Shown: positions 23,487-33,300, numbered from the stretch's first letter. The stretch is 39,200 nt of DNA from Deltaproteobacteria bacterium (GCA_020444165.1 JAHLLK010000059.1:1-39200), one strand, 5' to 3'. Translations and numbers: made by a program. The notes: generated by a model not told the origin, from the letters alone.

Positions 23487-24926
23487 ATGCCGGGGCACAA
23501 GGCCCAGGAAGAGTACGACCAATACTGGCGCACGGTGATCAACACCATGCAGGACGGGCTCATGGTGGTGGACCCGGACCGCACCATCATCAGCGTCAAC
23601 CCGGCCTTCGAGGCCCTCACCGGCTACAGCGCGGCCGAGTTGGTGGGCCAGCCCTGCGCCCTGTTGGAATGCGATTCCTGCGACTACCAGAACGACCAGA
23701 CCGGGCAGCCGGGGTGCGGGCTGTTCAAGGAAAAGGCCATCAAGCACTGCCGCTGCACCCTGCGGCGCAAGGACGGCACGCCACTCTACGTGGTGAAAAA
23801 CGCCGCCGTGATCAAGGGCCGGGGCGGGGAGCTGATGGGCGGAGTGGAGACCCTGACCGACCTCAGCGAGATGGTGGCCAAGGAGCGGGAGCTGGCCAGT
23901 CTGCGCCGCCACATCGCCATGGACCAGGCCTTCCAGGGCATGGTGGGCCGCACCCAGAGCATGCTGAACCTCTTCAGCCTGATCGAAAGCGCGGCCGAGT
24001 CCGACGCGCCGGTGTTGATCACCGGGGAAAGCGGCACGGGCAAGGAGATGGTGGCCGAGGCCCTGCACCGCCTGGGGCGGCGGGCCCAGGGTCCCTTCAT
24101 CAAGGTCAACTGCGCGGCGTTGAACGAGAACATCCTGGAGAGCGAGTTGTTCGGCCATGTCAAGGGCGCCTTCACCGGGGCGGACACCCTGCGCATGGGC
24201 CGCTTCGAGGCGGCCAAGGGGGGGGACTTCCTCCTGGACGAGGTGGGCGACCTGCCGCCGGCCACCCAGGTGAAGCTCCTCCGGGTGTTGCAGGAAAAGG
24301 TCATCGAGCGGGTGGGCGATCACCGCCCCATCCCGGTGAACGTGCGCATCATCGCGGCCACCCACCGGGACCTCAAGGCCCTGGTGGCCCAGGGCCGCTT
24401 CCGGGAGGACCTCTACTACCGGGTGGCCGTGGTGCCGATCCACACCCCGGCCCTGCGGGAGCACCGCCAGGACGTGCCCCTGTTGGTGGAGGCGTTCCTG
24501 AACCGCATCCTGCCCCGGAGCGGCAAGACCATTCAGGGGGTGTCCCGGGGGGCCATGGAGCTCTTGTTGCACCACGCCTGGCCCGGCAACGTGCGGGAGC
24601 TGATCAACGCCCTGGAGTATGCCGTGGTGCTCTGCCCCGGCGGGCTCATCGAGCCGGCCCACCTGCCCCAGACCATCCTGGGCCCGGACACCCCGGCCAG
24701 CAATCCGCCGGCCGCCCCCGCGGTTGCCCCCACGGCCCCGCCGGCCACGCCCCCCCCGGCACTCCCCCGCCCCTCGGGAGAGGGGGAGCGGGAGCGGATC
24801 ATCGCCGCCCTGGCGGCCTCGGGCGGCCGCCGGGAGGCCGCGGCCCAGGCGCTGGGCATCAGCCGGGTGACCCTGTGGAAGAAAATGAAGGACCTGGGCA
24901 TCCAAGTGGAAAAGCTGATCTATTGA
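23487..24926 (+). CDS. Sigma54-dependent transcriptional activator with cysteine-rich PAS domain
   Basis: This 479-residue activator has an N-terminal PAS domain (about 12-125), a sigma54-interacting AAA+ domain (about 150-390) and a Fis-type DNA-binding domain (about 436-472, RREAAAQALGISRVTLWKKM). The AAA+ domain has Walker A GESGTGKE (180-187), GAFTGA (227-232) and Walker B FLLDE (248-252). The PAS domain carries C57, C62, C65, C77, C88 and C90, which could bind a metal or cluster or sense thiol/sulfur redox state. A proline/alanine-rich linker precedes the Fis domain. It is divergent from the TusA-Hdr operon and is its likely activator. GGAGG lies just before the ATG. Confidence 0.94.
   Translation: MPGHKAQEEYDQYWRTVINTMQDGLMVVDPDRTIISVNPAFEALTGYSAAELVGQPCALLECDSCDYQNDQTGQPGCGLFKEKAIKHCRCTLRRKDGTPLYVVKNAAVIKGRGGELMGGVETLTDLSEMVAKERELASLRRHIAMDQAFQGMVGRTQSMLNLFSLIESAAESDAPVLITGESGTGKEMVAEALHRLGRRAQGPFIKVNCAALNENILESELFGHVKGAFTGADTLRMGRFEAAKGGDFLLDEVGDLPPATQVKLLRVLQEKVIERVGDHRPIPVNVRIIAATHRDLKALVAQGRFREDLYYRVAVVPIHTPALREHRQDVPLLVEAFLNRILPRSGKTIQGVSRGAMELLLHHAWPGNVRELINALEYAVVLCPGGLIEPAHLPQTILGPDTPASNPPAAPAVAPTAPPATPPPALPRPSGEGERERIIAALAASGGRREAAAQALGISRVTLWKKMKDLGIQVEKLIY
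24762..24788. repeat. GC-rich palindrome inside the activator linker
   Basis: CTCCCCC and GGGGGAG flank 13 nt that contain a further CCC/GGG pairing. It codes for part of the linker (LPRPSGEGERER). Sequence and coding outcome resemble the hairpin in cas4, suggesting one family of dispersed palindromes. GC-rich low-complexity coding could produce the same by chance. Confidence 0.4.
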
Positions 24927-24987
24927 GCCGCCAGGGAGCTCCCCTTCACGCCCTGCCCTTCCCCACCGCTCTTTTCCAACTACGCCG

Positions 24988-25028
24988 CCCATGCTCCGGC
25001 CGGGGGATTCCCCCGGCCGGAGCATGGG
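24988..25028. terminator. Perfect 19-bp hairpin between convergent operons
   Basis: Arms 24988-25006 and 25010-25028 are exact complements around an ATT loop. The hairpin starts 1 nt beyond the stop of the QmoB-like gene on the minus strand and lies 61 nt after the activator gene on the plus strand. There is no T-run, but the stem is very stable and its place between convergent units supports a terminator or mRNA-end role. Confidence 0.7.
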
Positions 25029-25029
25029 C

Positions 25030-27201
25030 TCAGGGGATGATGGCGTAGGTTTGGTCCACCTTGATGGTGAAACCGGCCAGGAACTCCCGCACCCGGCCGC
25101 CCATCTTCCACAGGCTGGGCCCCAACTCCCGGAGCCGCTCCACCGCCTGGACCACCGCGTCCTGGGCCTCGTGGACTTGGGAGGGCGCCAGGCCCTGCCG
25201 CATCAGGCGCCGGGGGTCGCCGCCGGCCTCGGCCAGCTGGCGGGCCAAGTGGTCCAGTTGGCCGCCGGACCAGGTGTTGCCCTCCCGGGACTGGCAGGCC
25301 CCGGGGTGGCAGGCCAACAGCAGCACTCCATCGTAGCCTTGCAGGAAGGCGTCCCAAATCATTTGGGGGTCCACCCGGCCGGCGCAAGGGGCGCGCACCA
25401 GGCGGGCGCCCGCGGGCCAAGCCTGGCCAGCCAGCCGGGCCGCGGCCAGGGCCCTCCCCGGCCCGTTGGCGCAGGCCAGCACTAGGAGCTCCGGCTCGGC
25501 CGGGGGCTGGCCCCACAGGGAAGCCGGGGGCAGCCCGGCCCGGGTCGTCCGGCGATAGCGCAGGTCCTCGCAGCCGGCCAGTTGAATGGCGTCCTGGGGG
25601 CACAAAGAGGCGCAGGTGCCGCAGGCGGTGCAGACCAGGGGGTTGGCCCGGGGCCGCCGGCCGCCGGACCAGGTCATGGCCCCCTGGGGGCAGGCCCGCA
25701 CGCAGGTGAGGCACAGGGCGCAGAGCCGGCGGTCCACCAAGACCCGCACCGGGTTCGGGGGTTGGGACCTTGGTTGCAAGAGTTCCCGCATGGCGCCCAG
25801 GGTGGCGCCCACCAGGTCCTGCCGGATGGCCGCGTCCACCGGCCCGCCGGCCCGGGCCAGGGAGAAGACCCCGCCCCGGCAGGTGGCCGTGGGGCCCCAG
25901 ATCACCCCGCCGGGCAGGCCGTCCCCCCGGGGGCCCGGGCTCAGGCCCAGACGGGACAGGAGATCGTGGTGGGCCGAGTCCGCCACGGGACTTTGGTCCA
26001 CGGCCAACAGGTCCAGCTCCTCTTCCATCTCCTGATCCAGCACTTCTTCATGGTAAGTGGCCATGATCTGCTCCCCCGCCAGGCGGAAGCGGGGCCGGCG
26101 TCCACGGAACTTCATGATCCACAGGCCCAGGCCGGCCAACTCCTGGCGGGCCTCCTCCAGCTCCGGGGCCGCCACCTTGAGGTTGCCGGTGTACAGGGTG
26201 ACCCGGGCTCCGGGCAAAGCCAACAAGCGCCGGGCCACAGAGAAGCCCAGGGCGGTCTGGCCCGGGCCGGTTTCCCGACCCAGGCCGAGGGCCAGACCGA
26301 CCCTGGGGGAATTCGTACCGGCCGCCTTGAGCAGATGGCCGGGAGAGTTGACCAAGCGGGCCAACTGGGCCAGGGCCAGGACCCGGGGCGAGTCTGGCAG
26401 CTCGGCCGGCGGCAGGTTGGGCACCCGGCCGGGCCCCAGGGCCAGGGCCGCCGCGCCCACGGGCCGGGCCAGGGTCTCGCCCTGGCGATTCCTGATCAGG
26501 GCGCCAAAGGCCCCGGCCGAGCCGGCCAGGGAGATGAGGCTGCCGCCCGCGGTCAGCTCGGCCCGGCCCTGCTCCACCAATTGGCGGAACAGGCCCGCGG
26601 CCTTCTTGGAGGCGCCGGGATCGGCCATTTCCTCGCCGGGGCACGGCGGGGCCAGACGGGAGCCGGGGGTGACCAACCAGGGCAAAAAGCCCTCCGCGGC
26701 CAGGCCCAGGCTCAGCTCCAGGGCCGCCAATCCGTGGCCCAGGACGAGCACCCGGCGGCTCGGTTCCTCCTCCGCCGCGACGGGCGCGGATCCCGGCAGG
26801 GGCGCGGGCTCGGCCAAACGGGCCAGCTCCTGGGCCAGGCGGCGCACCGCCTCGGGCACCAGTTGGCAGGCGCCCCGGGCCCCGGTGGGCTTTTGGCAGA
26901 GGTCCAGGGTGACCACCTGCCCCGCGGGCAGGCCCTCCCGCACCAGGGCGCGGGACCAGGCCGGGGCCTCGCCGGCCAGGGGACAGGCCGCCAGGAGCAC
27001 CCGGGAAAGCTCTTCCTCGGCCACCAGGCGTCGGAGCGCCTCCTGGCCCTGCTCCAGGCAAAGCTGGGGCAGGCGGTGCACCCGGGCCTCGGGCAAAGCC
27101 GCCCGCACGGTCCAGGCCAGGCGGGTGAAATCGCTGGGACAAGGCCGGCCGTTCTGGCCGGTGCACAGGAAGACGCCCAAGTTGTCCGTGGTCTCGCTCA
27201 T
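25030..27201 (-). CDS. QmoB-like HdrA/MvhD fusion protein
   Basis: This 723-residue protein has the QmoB layout: a degenerate HdrA N-terminal region, a FAD-type Rossmann region, two 4Fe-4S motifs (C494/497/500/504 and C524/527/530/534) and an MvhD-like C-terminus (LLVLACANGPGR, RAPCAGRVDPQMIWDAF, ACHPGACQSREGN). The flavin motif reads GHGLAA (155-160), with Ala for the last Gly and no acidic residue after strand two. The HdrA CVGSR/CSRVCC segment is missing, as also expected for QmoB. The ATG at 27201 overlaps the previous stop (ATGA). QmoAB normally passes electrons to adenylylsulfate reductase with the membrane QmoC. Neither QmoC nor Apr is here, so this pair probably serves the Met/Hdr complex. 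Confidence 0.85.
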   Translation of the reverse strand: MSETTDNLGVFLCTGQNGRPCPSDFTRLAWTVRAALPEARVHRLPQLCLEQGQEALRRLVAEEELSRVLLAACPLAGEAPAWSRALVREGLPAGQVVTLDLCQKPTGARGACQLVPEAVRRLAQELARLAEPAPLPGSAPVAAEEEPSRRVLVLGHGLAALELSLGLAAEGFLPWLVTPGSRLAPPCPGEEMADPGASKKAAGLFRQLVEQGRAELTAGGSLISLAGSAGAFGALIRNRQGETLARPVGAAALALGPGRVPNLPPAELPDSPRVLALAQLARLVNSPGHLLKAAGTNSPRVGLALGLGRETGPGQTALGFSVARRLLALPGARVTLYTGNLKVAAPELEEARQELAGLGLWIMKFRGRRPRFRLAGEQIMATYHEEVLDQEMEEELDLLAVDQSPVADSAHHDLLSRLGLSPGPRGDGLPGGVIWGPTATCRGGVFSLARAGGPVDAAIRQDLVGATLGAMRELLQPRSQPPNPVRVLVDRRLCALCLTCVRACPQGAMTWSGGRRPRANPLVCTACGTCASLCPQDAIQLAGCEDLRYRRTTRAGLPPASLWGQPPAEPELLVLACANGPGRALAAARLAGQAWPAGARLVRAPCAGRVDPQMIWDAFLQGYDGVLLLACHPGACQSREGNTWSGGQLDHLARQLAEAGGDPRRLMRQGLAPSQVHEAQDAVVQAVERLRELGPSLWKMGGRVREFLAGFTIKVDQTYAIIP

Positions 27202-28490
27202 GCGCAGCAGTCCTCTCCCCCCAAAAGATCCGGCGCGGCCGGCCCCGCTTCCGCACCCGCGGCGGGCCAAGCCTCCCGGAGATAAGCCAGCACTTCCTGG
27301 GCCGCCCGTCCCCCGGAGGCCACGCTTTCGGCCACGTCCCCGGGACCGCCGGCCGTGCCGGCCAGGAACACCCCCGCCTGGGGCGCGGCCCGCAAGAAGC
27401 CGTGGGCATCCAGCTCCAGGCCCAAGAGGCCAGCCAGCTGCCCGTGGTCCGAGGGAGGAGTCAGGCCCACCGAAAGCACCAGGAGGTCGCAGACCGCTTC
27501 CGTGGCCTCTTGGCCGGGATCGGCCTGGTAAACCACCCGCACCGTGCCCCCGGGGCCGGGCAAGACGTCGGCCGGCAGGCAACGCACCAGGTTCAGTTCC
27601 TGTCTCGCGGCAGCCAACAGCTCGTCGGGAGCGTGGCCGAAGCTCTGGATATCCATATAGAACACCGTGACCTCCACCCCGTGGCGACCGGCCAGGAGCC
27701 GCGCCAGGCGCAGCGCGTAGCCGCAGCAGACTCGGGAGCAGTAGTTGTGCCCCCGCCGGTCCCGGGAGCCCACGCACTGGATAAAGGCCACCCGCCGGGG
27801 GGCGGCGCCGTCCGAGGGGCGCGCCACCCGGCCCTGGCGGCGGAGCGTCTGCTCCAGCTCCAGGGCGGTTATCACGTTCGGCACCTGGCCATAACCCAGG
27901 CGGGTCAGGCGCTCGGCCGGGAAGGGGGTGAACCCGGTGGCCGCCACCACGGCCTGCACGGCCAATTCCCGCCGGGCCGCCGGCCGGGTGAAGTCCAGGG
28001 CCTCCTCGGGGCAGAGATCCTGGCACAGGGCCGAGCGCCCGTCGCGGTAGAACAGGCAGGCCGCCGGGTCCAGGGCCAGGCGCACCGGATCGGCCGGCCA
28101 CGGCGCGGCCCTGAGCGCCCCGGGCTCGGGGCAGACCTCCTGGCAGCGGCCGCAAAGGATGCACAGCCCGGGGTCCAGCACCGCGGGGCGCTGGTCCAGG
28201 GTGAGGCTGAACTCCCCGCCCTGCCGCGCCACGCCGGCCAGGGTGGCGCGGCGGTGGATGGTCACCGCCGGGTGGGCGACGAGGCCGGCCAGCTCCCGCT
28301 CGGCCAGGCAACCGTGGCATTCCTGGCAGGAATCCAAGGCCTTACAGGCCAGGCTGGCCGCGTGGCCGCCCAGGAAATCATCCTTTTCCACCAACTCCAC
28401 GGCCGCTCCCGCCCGGGCCAGGGCCAGGGCGGCGGCGGCTCCCGCCACCCCGCCGCCCAGCACGGCCACCCGCTTCGTTTCCTCTGACAT
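27198..28490 (-). CDS. QmoA/HdrA-like FAD/iron-sulfur protein
   Basis: This 430-residue protein begins with VAVLGGGVAG (8-17) and LVEKDDFLGG. Four cysteines at C49, C55, C58 and C61 take the place of the usual HdrA CxxC. One 4Fe-4S motif is intact (C110/113/116/120). The second is reduced to C145-x10-C156-x3-C160. FIQCVGSRD and YCSRVCCGYALRLARLL follow. Unusually it ends GGEDCCA, with two adjacent cysteines. An AAGGGAG ribosome site overlaps the end of metF 12 nt upstream, and the stop overlaps the QmoB-like start. It may form a flavin-based electron conduit with QmoB-like protein; the partner is inferred. Confidence 0.87.
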   Translation of the reverse strand: MSEETKRVAVLGGGVAGAAAALALARAGAAVELVEKDDFLGGHAASLACKALDSCQECHGCLAERELAGLVAHPAVTIHRRATLAGVARQGGEFSLTLDQRPAVLDPGLCILCGRCQEVCPEPGALRAAPWPADPVRLALDPAACLFYRDGRSALCQDLCPEEALDFTRPAARRELAVQAVVAATGFTPFPAERLTRLGYGQVPNVITALELEQTLRRQGRVARPSDGAAPRRVAFIQCVGSRDRRGHNYCSRVCCGYALRLARLLAGRHGVEVTVFYMDIQSFGHAPDELLAAARQELNLVRCLPADVLPGPGGTVRVVYQADPGQEATEAVCDLLVLSVGLTPPSDHGQLAGLLGLELDAHGFLRAAPQAGVFLAGTAGGPGDVAESVASGGRAAQEVLAYLREAWPAAGAEAGPAAPDLLGGEDCCA

Positions 28491-28502
28491 GGGTGGCTCC
28501 CT

Positions 28503-29258
28503 TCAGCGGCCCAGGGCCGTCAACAATGCGTTCCACTCCCCTGCCTCGCCGGACAGGGAGAGCACCAAACCCGCCGCCCCGGCCTGGCCCAGCTCCCGGG
28601 CCGCCGCGCCGGCCGCGGCCGGATCGTCCTCCGCGCCGGGCTCCCAGCCGGCCAACACCGGCACCAGGGGGCGGCCGCCGGCCAGGGTGAGCGCCGCCAC
28701 CAAAGGGGCCAGCTCCGCGGCCGTGTGCACCGGGGTGGTCACCAGGAAACGGGCTCCGGCCGAGATCTTCTTGCGGAGCTTCATGGCCTGGGGCGGCCAG
28801 GGGGAAGCGGTCGGCGAGGCCGCGGCCCCGGTGAACAGGTCCGAGCCGCCGTCCAGGTTGCGGGCCAGGTCCAGGGCCTGCACCGAGTCCAGGTCGTACA
28901 CCGGCTTGGCCTCCGGCTGGTCGCCCAGGGTCACATAGTCCCCGCTGACCAAAAGGAAGTCCCGGAGCCCCAGGGCCTGGGCGGCCCACAACTCCGCGGC
29001 CAGGGCCAGCCGGTTGCGGTCCCGGCAGGAGAACACCACCACCGGGGGCACCCCGGCTTGTTGCAGCAGCCAGGCCGCGGTAACCGCGGCCATGCGGGTC
29101 ACCGCGCCGCGGTTGTCGGAAACCAGGGCGGCATCCACCCGGCCGGCCAGGCTGGCCGCGGTCTCCTGCCAGGGGGCGGGGTCCGGCCCGGCCGGGGGAT
29201 CCAGCCGGGCCAGGATCATGAACTCTTTTTCCGCCAAAGCTCGCGCGAACTCAGTCAT
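28503..29258 (-). CDS. metF: Methylene-H4folate reductase catalytic subunit MetF-like
   Basis: MetF uses FAD to interconvert methylene- and methyl-H4folate, the last step of the methyl branch of the Wood-Ljungdahl pathway. The protein has the family motifs SCRDRNRLALAAEL and LLVSGDYVTLGD followed by VYDLDSVQAL. It has 251 residues, shorter than the usual 280-300. At the N-terminus the family catalytic glutamate (in xELxPP) is replaced: the sequence reads ILARLDPPAG, with R18 at that position. The gene overlaps metV by 8 nt. Genes for MetV, MvhD and HdrABC upstream match the acetogen-type MetFV-Hdr complex. Activity is uncertain because of the substitution. Confidence 0.88.
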   Translation of the reverse strand: MTEFARALAEKEFMILARLDPPAGPDPAPWQETAASLAGRVDAALVSDNRGAVTRMAAVTAAWLLQQAGVPPVVVFSCRDRNRLALAAELWAAQALGLRDFLLVSGDYVTLGDQPEAKPVYDLDSVQALDLARNLDGGSDLFTGAAASPTASPWPPQAMKLRKKISAGARFLVTTPVHTAAELAPLVAALTLAGGRPLVPVLAGWEPGAEDDPAAAGAAARELGQAGAAGLVLSLSGEAGEWNALLTALGR

Positions 29259-29931
29259 GGGCTTCGTACCTCCGCAGATAGGCGGGATGACTCTGGCGGC
29301 CCGGCAAGCCGGCCGGGCCATGAGAGCGGGGAGGCACCACGGCGGTCAGCTGCTCCAGCCGGCCCGCGGCCTCCAGACGGTTCCAGATCAGGGTCCAGGC
29401 GCAATCCCGCTCCGGGTCGGTCTCGCAACGCCCGTCTCGGGAGCCGCCGCAGGGCCCGTTCAGCATGCCCTTGGGGCACAGGCTCACCGGGCAGACGCCG
29501 CCGGTGAGGGTGAGCAGGCAGTCGCGGCAGGCCCGGCACTTCTCTTCCCACAAGCCCACCTGGCGGTTGATGCCGATCATGGTGGTGTTCACCCCGGCCA
29601 GCACCGGCAGCGGCGCGAAACGCTCGGCCAGGAACTGGATGCCCGCCCCGCAGGCCAGGGACACGAGCGCCTCGGCCCCCTCGGCTTGTTCCTCCAGGGT
29701 GTCCAGGAACTCGCGGTCGCATTGCCGCTCCAGGCAGGCCACGGCAAAATCCTGCTCCCGGCCGGCGATCTGGGCGGCCAGGTCCAGCTGCGAGGCCAGG
29801 ACGTGGGCCTCCTTCTCGCCGCCCGTGAGGCACACGGCCACGCAGGTGCCGCACCCCACCACCAGCAGCCGGCGGTAAGGGCGGCAGGCCGCCTCGATTT
29901 CCGCAAAGGGCTTGCGTTCGGCGATGATCAT
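29251..29931 (-). CDS. metV: MetV, iron-sulfur partner of methylene-H4folate reductase
   Basis: This 226-residue protein matches the MetV / MTHFR C-terminal family. Its first half has GCGTCVAVCLTGGEKE (C27, C30, C34). Its second half has KCRACRDCLLTLTGGVCP, CPKGMLNGPCGG and a final RDCAW, cysteine-rich motifs that bind zinc and a 4Fe-4S cluster in characterised MetV proteins. MetV passes electrons between MetF and the MvhD/Hdr unit. Start and stop overlap its neighbours (ATGA with mvhD; 8 nt with metF). It has no missing motif. Confidence 0.95.
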   Translation of the reverse strand: MIIAERKPFAEIEAACRPYRRLLVVGCGTCVAVCLTGGEKEAHVLASQLDLAAQIAGREQDFAVACLERQCDREFLDTLEEQAEGAEALVSLACGAGIQFLAERFAPLPVLAGVNTTMIGINRQVGLWEEKCRACRDCLLTLTGGVCPVSLCPKGMLNGPCGGSRDGRCETDPERDCAWTLIWNRLEAAGRLEQLTAVVPPRSHGPAGLPGRQSHPAYLRRYEAHD

Positions 29932-30383
29932 GCCACGGCCTCCTTCCGGGGGGAGGGCACTGCCGCCGCTCCCCGGCCCAAGGGGTTGGGGCCCAGGGCC
30001 AGGGCCACCCGGGTCATCTCACGCACCGCGGCGGCCCACTTGGGGGCGTCGGAGGCGCCGATGTGGAACATGCGGAGGCGTTCCGGCTCCAGGCCGGCCT
30101 CCTGCAAGAGGGTTTGGGCATGGGCCACCCGTTCCTTGGCCCTGAGGTTGCCCTCCAAAAAATGGCAGTCGCCGATCTCGCAACCCGACACCATCACCGC
30201 GTCGGCGCCGGCGCGAAAGGTCTCAAGTAGATGGATCACGTCCACCTTGCCGGTGCACAACAGCTTCACCACCCGCACGTTGGGGGGATATTGCAGGCGG
30301 AGTGATCCGGCCATGTCCGCCGCGGTGTAGGTGCAGTAGGTGCAGAGAAAGGCCACCAATTCAGGTTCATATTTCCAGGTCAT
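29928..30383 (-). CDS. mvhD: MvhD electron-transfer subunit
   Basis: The 151-residue protein is a classical MvhD with C14 and C17 (FLCTYCTYTAADMAG), C43 (LLCTGKVDV), and C68 and C73 (SGCEIGDCHFLEGN), and the family segment GLEPERLRMFHIGASDAPK. MvhD bridges HdrA and a partner; here MetV/MetF are encoded directly downstream with ATGA overlaps on both sides. No hydrogenase (MvhAG) is in the window. This indicates that MetFV is docked to Hdr through this subunit, as in the acetogen hdrCBA-mvhD-metVF arrangement. Confidence 0.95.
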   Translation of the reverse strand: MTWKYEPELVAFLCTYCTYTAADMAGSLRLQYPPNVRVVKLLCTGKVDVIHLLETFRAGADAVMVSGCEIGDCHFLEGNLRAKERVAHAQTLLQEAGLEPERLRMFHIGASDAPKWAAAVREMTRVALALGPNPLGRGAAAVPSPRKEAVA

Positions 30384-33300
30384 AGGGTCCTCCCGTCCAG
30401 GCCGGCCGCGGGCCGGAAAGCCGTGGCCTTGGCCAAAACCTGGGCGTCGGTGTGGTGCGCCAGTTGGATCAGCTTGCGGGGGCAGGCGGCGGCGCAACTG
30501 CCGCAGCCCTGGCAGGCGGCGGGGTCGATCTCCACCACCCCCTCCCGGTTCAGGCGGGGCACCCCAAAGGGGCAGGTCCGCACGCAGGTGAGGCAGGCCA
30601 CGCAGCGCTCCGCGTCCACCATGGCCACCTCGCCGCCCACCAGACGCTCCCGCCGGGCCAGCACCGTGGCCGCCCGCGCGGCCGCGGCCTTGGCCTGGCT
30701 GATCACTTCCTCCAGGAACTTGGGGCCGTGGGCCGCCCCGGCCAGGAAATGACCGGGCGAGGCGAAATCCACCGGCCGAAGCTTCATGTGGGCCTCCATG
30801 AAGAAGCCGTCCTGATCCAAGGGCAGCTTCAGGGTGGAGGCCAGGCGGGCCGTGTCCTCGCCGGGGCGGATGGCCGCGGCCAGGATCAGCCGATCGGCCG
30901 CCAGCGCCAGGTCGGCGCCCAACAGGGGGTCGTACACGGTCACCAGGAGCGAGTCCTCTCCCGCCGCCACCTGGGGCGGGCGCTCCGGGGAAAAGCGCAC
31001 GAACTGCACCCCCCGGCGGCGGGCCTCCAGATAGCCCAACTCCTTCAGGGCAAAGGTCCGCATGTCCCGGTAGAGAATGGTGACCTGGCAAGCCGGATTG
31101 AGCTCTTTGAGGGCCAGGGCATGGGTCACGGCCGTGGTGCAGCAGACCCGGCTGCAATAGGAGTGCTCCTCGTTCCGGGAGCCCACGCATTGCAGCATCA
31201 CCACTCCCTGGGCCTCGGTGAGCCAGGGTTCTTCCCGCTGCAAGGCTTCTCCCAGGGCGAGCTGGGTCAAGACCCGGGAGTCCGAGCCATGGCCGTGGTC
31301 CTGGGGCTGGTGCTCTCGGGCCCCGGTGGCCACGATCACCGCCCCGGCCTCCAACACCTTTTCGCCGTCCTCGCCCCGCACCCGCACCGCGAAATCCCCC
31401 ACGTGGCCGCTGACTCCGGCCACCGTGGCCCTCAGATGCAGGCCCACCGCCCCGTGATGGCGCACCTGGTCTTCCAGGTCGGCCAGCCAGGGTACGGGGT
31501 CAAAGCCCTCCAGGGTGGGGCCCAGCCGGTTGGCCAGGCCGCCCAGGCGGTCGGTCTTTTCCACCAGATGGGTGTAGAACCCCTGCTCGGCCAGGGACAG
31601 GGCCGCGGTGAGGCCGGCCGGGCCGCCGCCGATGACCACCGCGGCCTGCTTCACCGGCCGGGCCAGCTGGGTCAGGGGCTCCAACAGGGCCGCCCGGGCC
31701 GCGGACATGCGCACCAGGTCCTGGGCCTTGGCCGTGGCCCGGACCGGGTCTTCCTGGTGCACCCAGGAGCACTGGTCGCGGATGTTGGCCATCTCGAAGA
31801 GATAGGGATTCAGCCCGGCCCGCCTGAGGGTGTCCCGGAACAGGGGCTCGTGGGTGCGGGGGCTGCAGGAAGCCACCACCACCCGGTTCAGCCGGTGCTC
31901 GCGGATCATGGCGGCTATGCGCTCCTGGGAGTCGCTGGAGCAGGTGAACAGGAAGTCCTGGGCCAGGACCACGCCGGGCAAACCGCCCGCGTAGGCGGCC
32001 ACCTGGGGCACGTCCACCACCCCGGCGATGTTCACCCCGCAGTGGCACACGAACACCCCCACCCGGGGGGTCTCGCCCAGTACCTCGCGTTCCGGGGGAT
32101 AGGCGGTCTCGGTCACCTGACTGCCCCGGGCCGCGGCCAACAGCTCGCCGGCTTCGGCCGCCGCGCCGGAGGCCTGCATCACCGTGTCGGGGATGTCCCG
32201 GGGGGCCTGGAACACCCCGCAGGCGAACACCCCGGGCCGGCTGGTCAACAGGGGGTTCAGGGCCTGGCGGGCCGCGAAGCCGAAGCGGTCCGTGGCCACC
32301 CCGCTCCGCCGGGCCGTCTCCACCCCGGACGCCGCGGGGGTCAGCCCCACCGACAGCACCACCAGATCGAAGCGCTCGCTCCGGGGCTGGTCCGCTTCGT
32401 CCCGGTATTCCAAAATCAGGTCGCCGGTGGCCTTGTCCTCCAAGACCCGCGAGATGAAAGCCCGCACCCAGCGCGCCCCGCCCTGTTCCCGGGCCCGGGT
32501 GCAGTAGCGGTCAAAGCCCTTGCCCTGGGCCCGGAGATCCAGGTGGAAGATCGTCGCCTCCAGGCCGGGCAAATGCTCCCGGGCGATGACCGCCTGCTTG
32601 GCCGCGTACATGCAGCACACGTAGGAGCAGTAATCACGCCCCACGCTCAAATCGCGGGAGCCCACGCATTGCAGCCAGGCTACCCGCTGGGGCTCCTTGC
32701 CGTCGCCGGGCCGCTGGAGATGCCCCGCGGTGGGGCCGCTGGCGCTGTTCAGGCGCTCCATCTCCAGGCTGGTGATCACGTTGGGGAAGCGGCCGTAGCC
32801 GAATTCCGGCTTGTCGGCCGCGTCAAAGGTGGTGAAGCCCGGGGCCATGATCACCGCGCCCACCTTGAGGGCCATTTCCCGGGGCCTTTGACTGTGGTCG
32901 ATGGCCCCGGCCTGGCACACGGTTTCGCATTGCCGGCACTCGGAGCAGATGCCGCAGGACAGGCAGCGGGCGGCCTCGGCCCGCACCTGCTCCTCGGTCA
33001 GGGCGCCCACCACCTCGCGGAAGTCTTGCTTCCGCTCCCCGGCCGGGGCCTGGGGCGGGGCTTGGCGGGGCAGGGGCGTTACGTGGCCCTGGGGCGCCGG
33101 GGCCACGGGGGGGCGGTCCTCCCGGCCCTCCCGCAGGTCCCGGCCCGCCAGATGCCGGAGGATGCTCTCGGCCGCCCGGCGGCCCTGGGCAATGGCCTCC
33201 ACCACGGTGGCCGGGCCGGTGAGGGCGTCGCCGCCGGCAAACACCCCGGGCGAGGCGGTGGCCAGGGTCAGGGGATCGGCGGCCAGGCGGAGCCCCCCCC

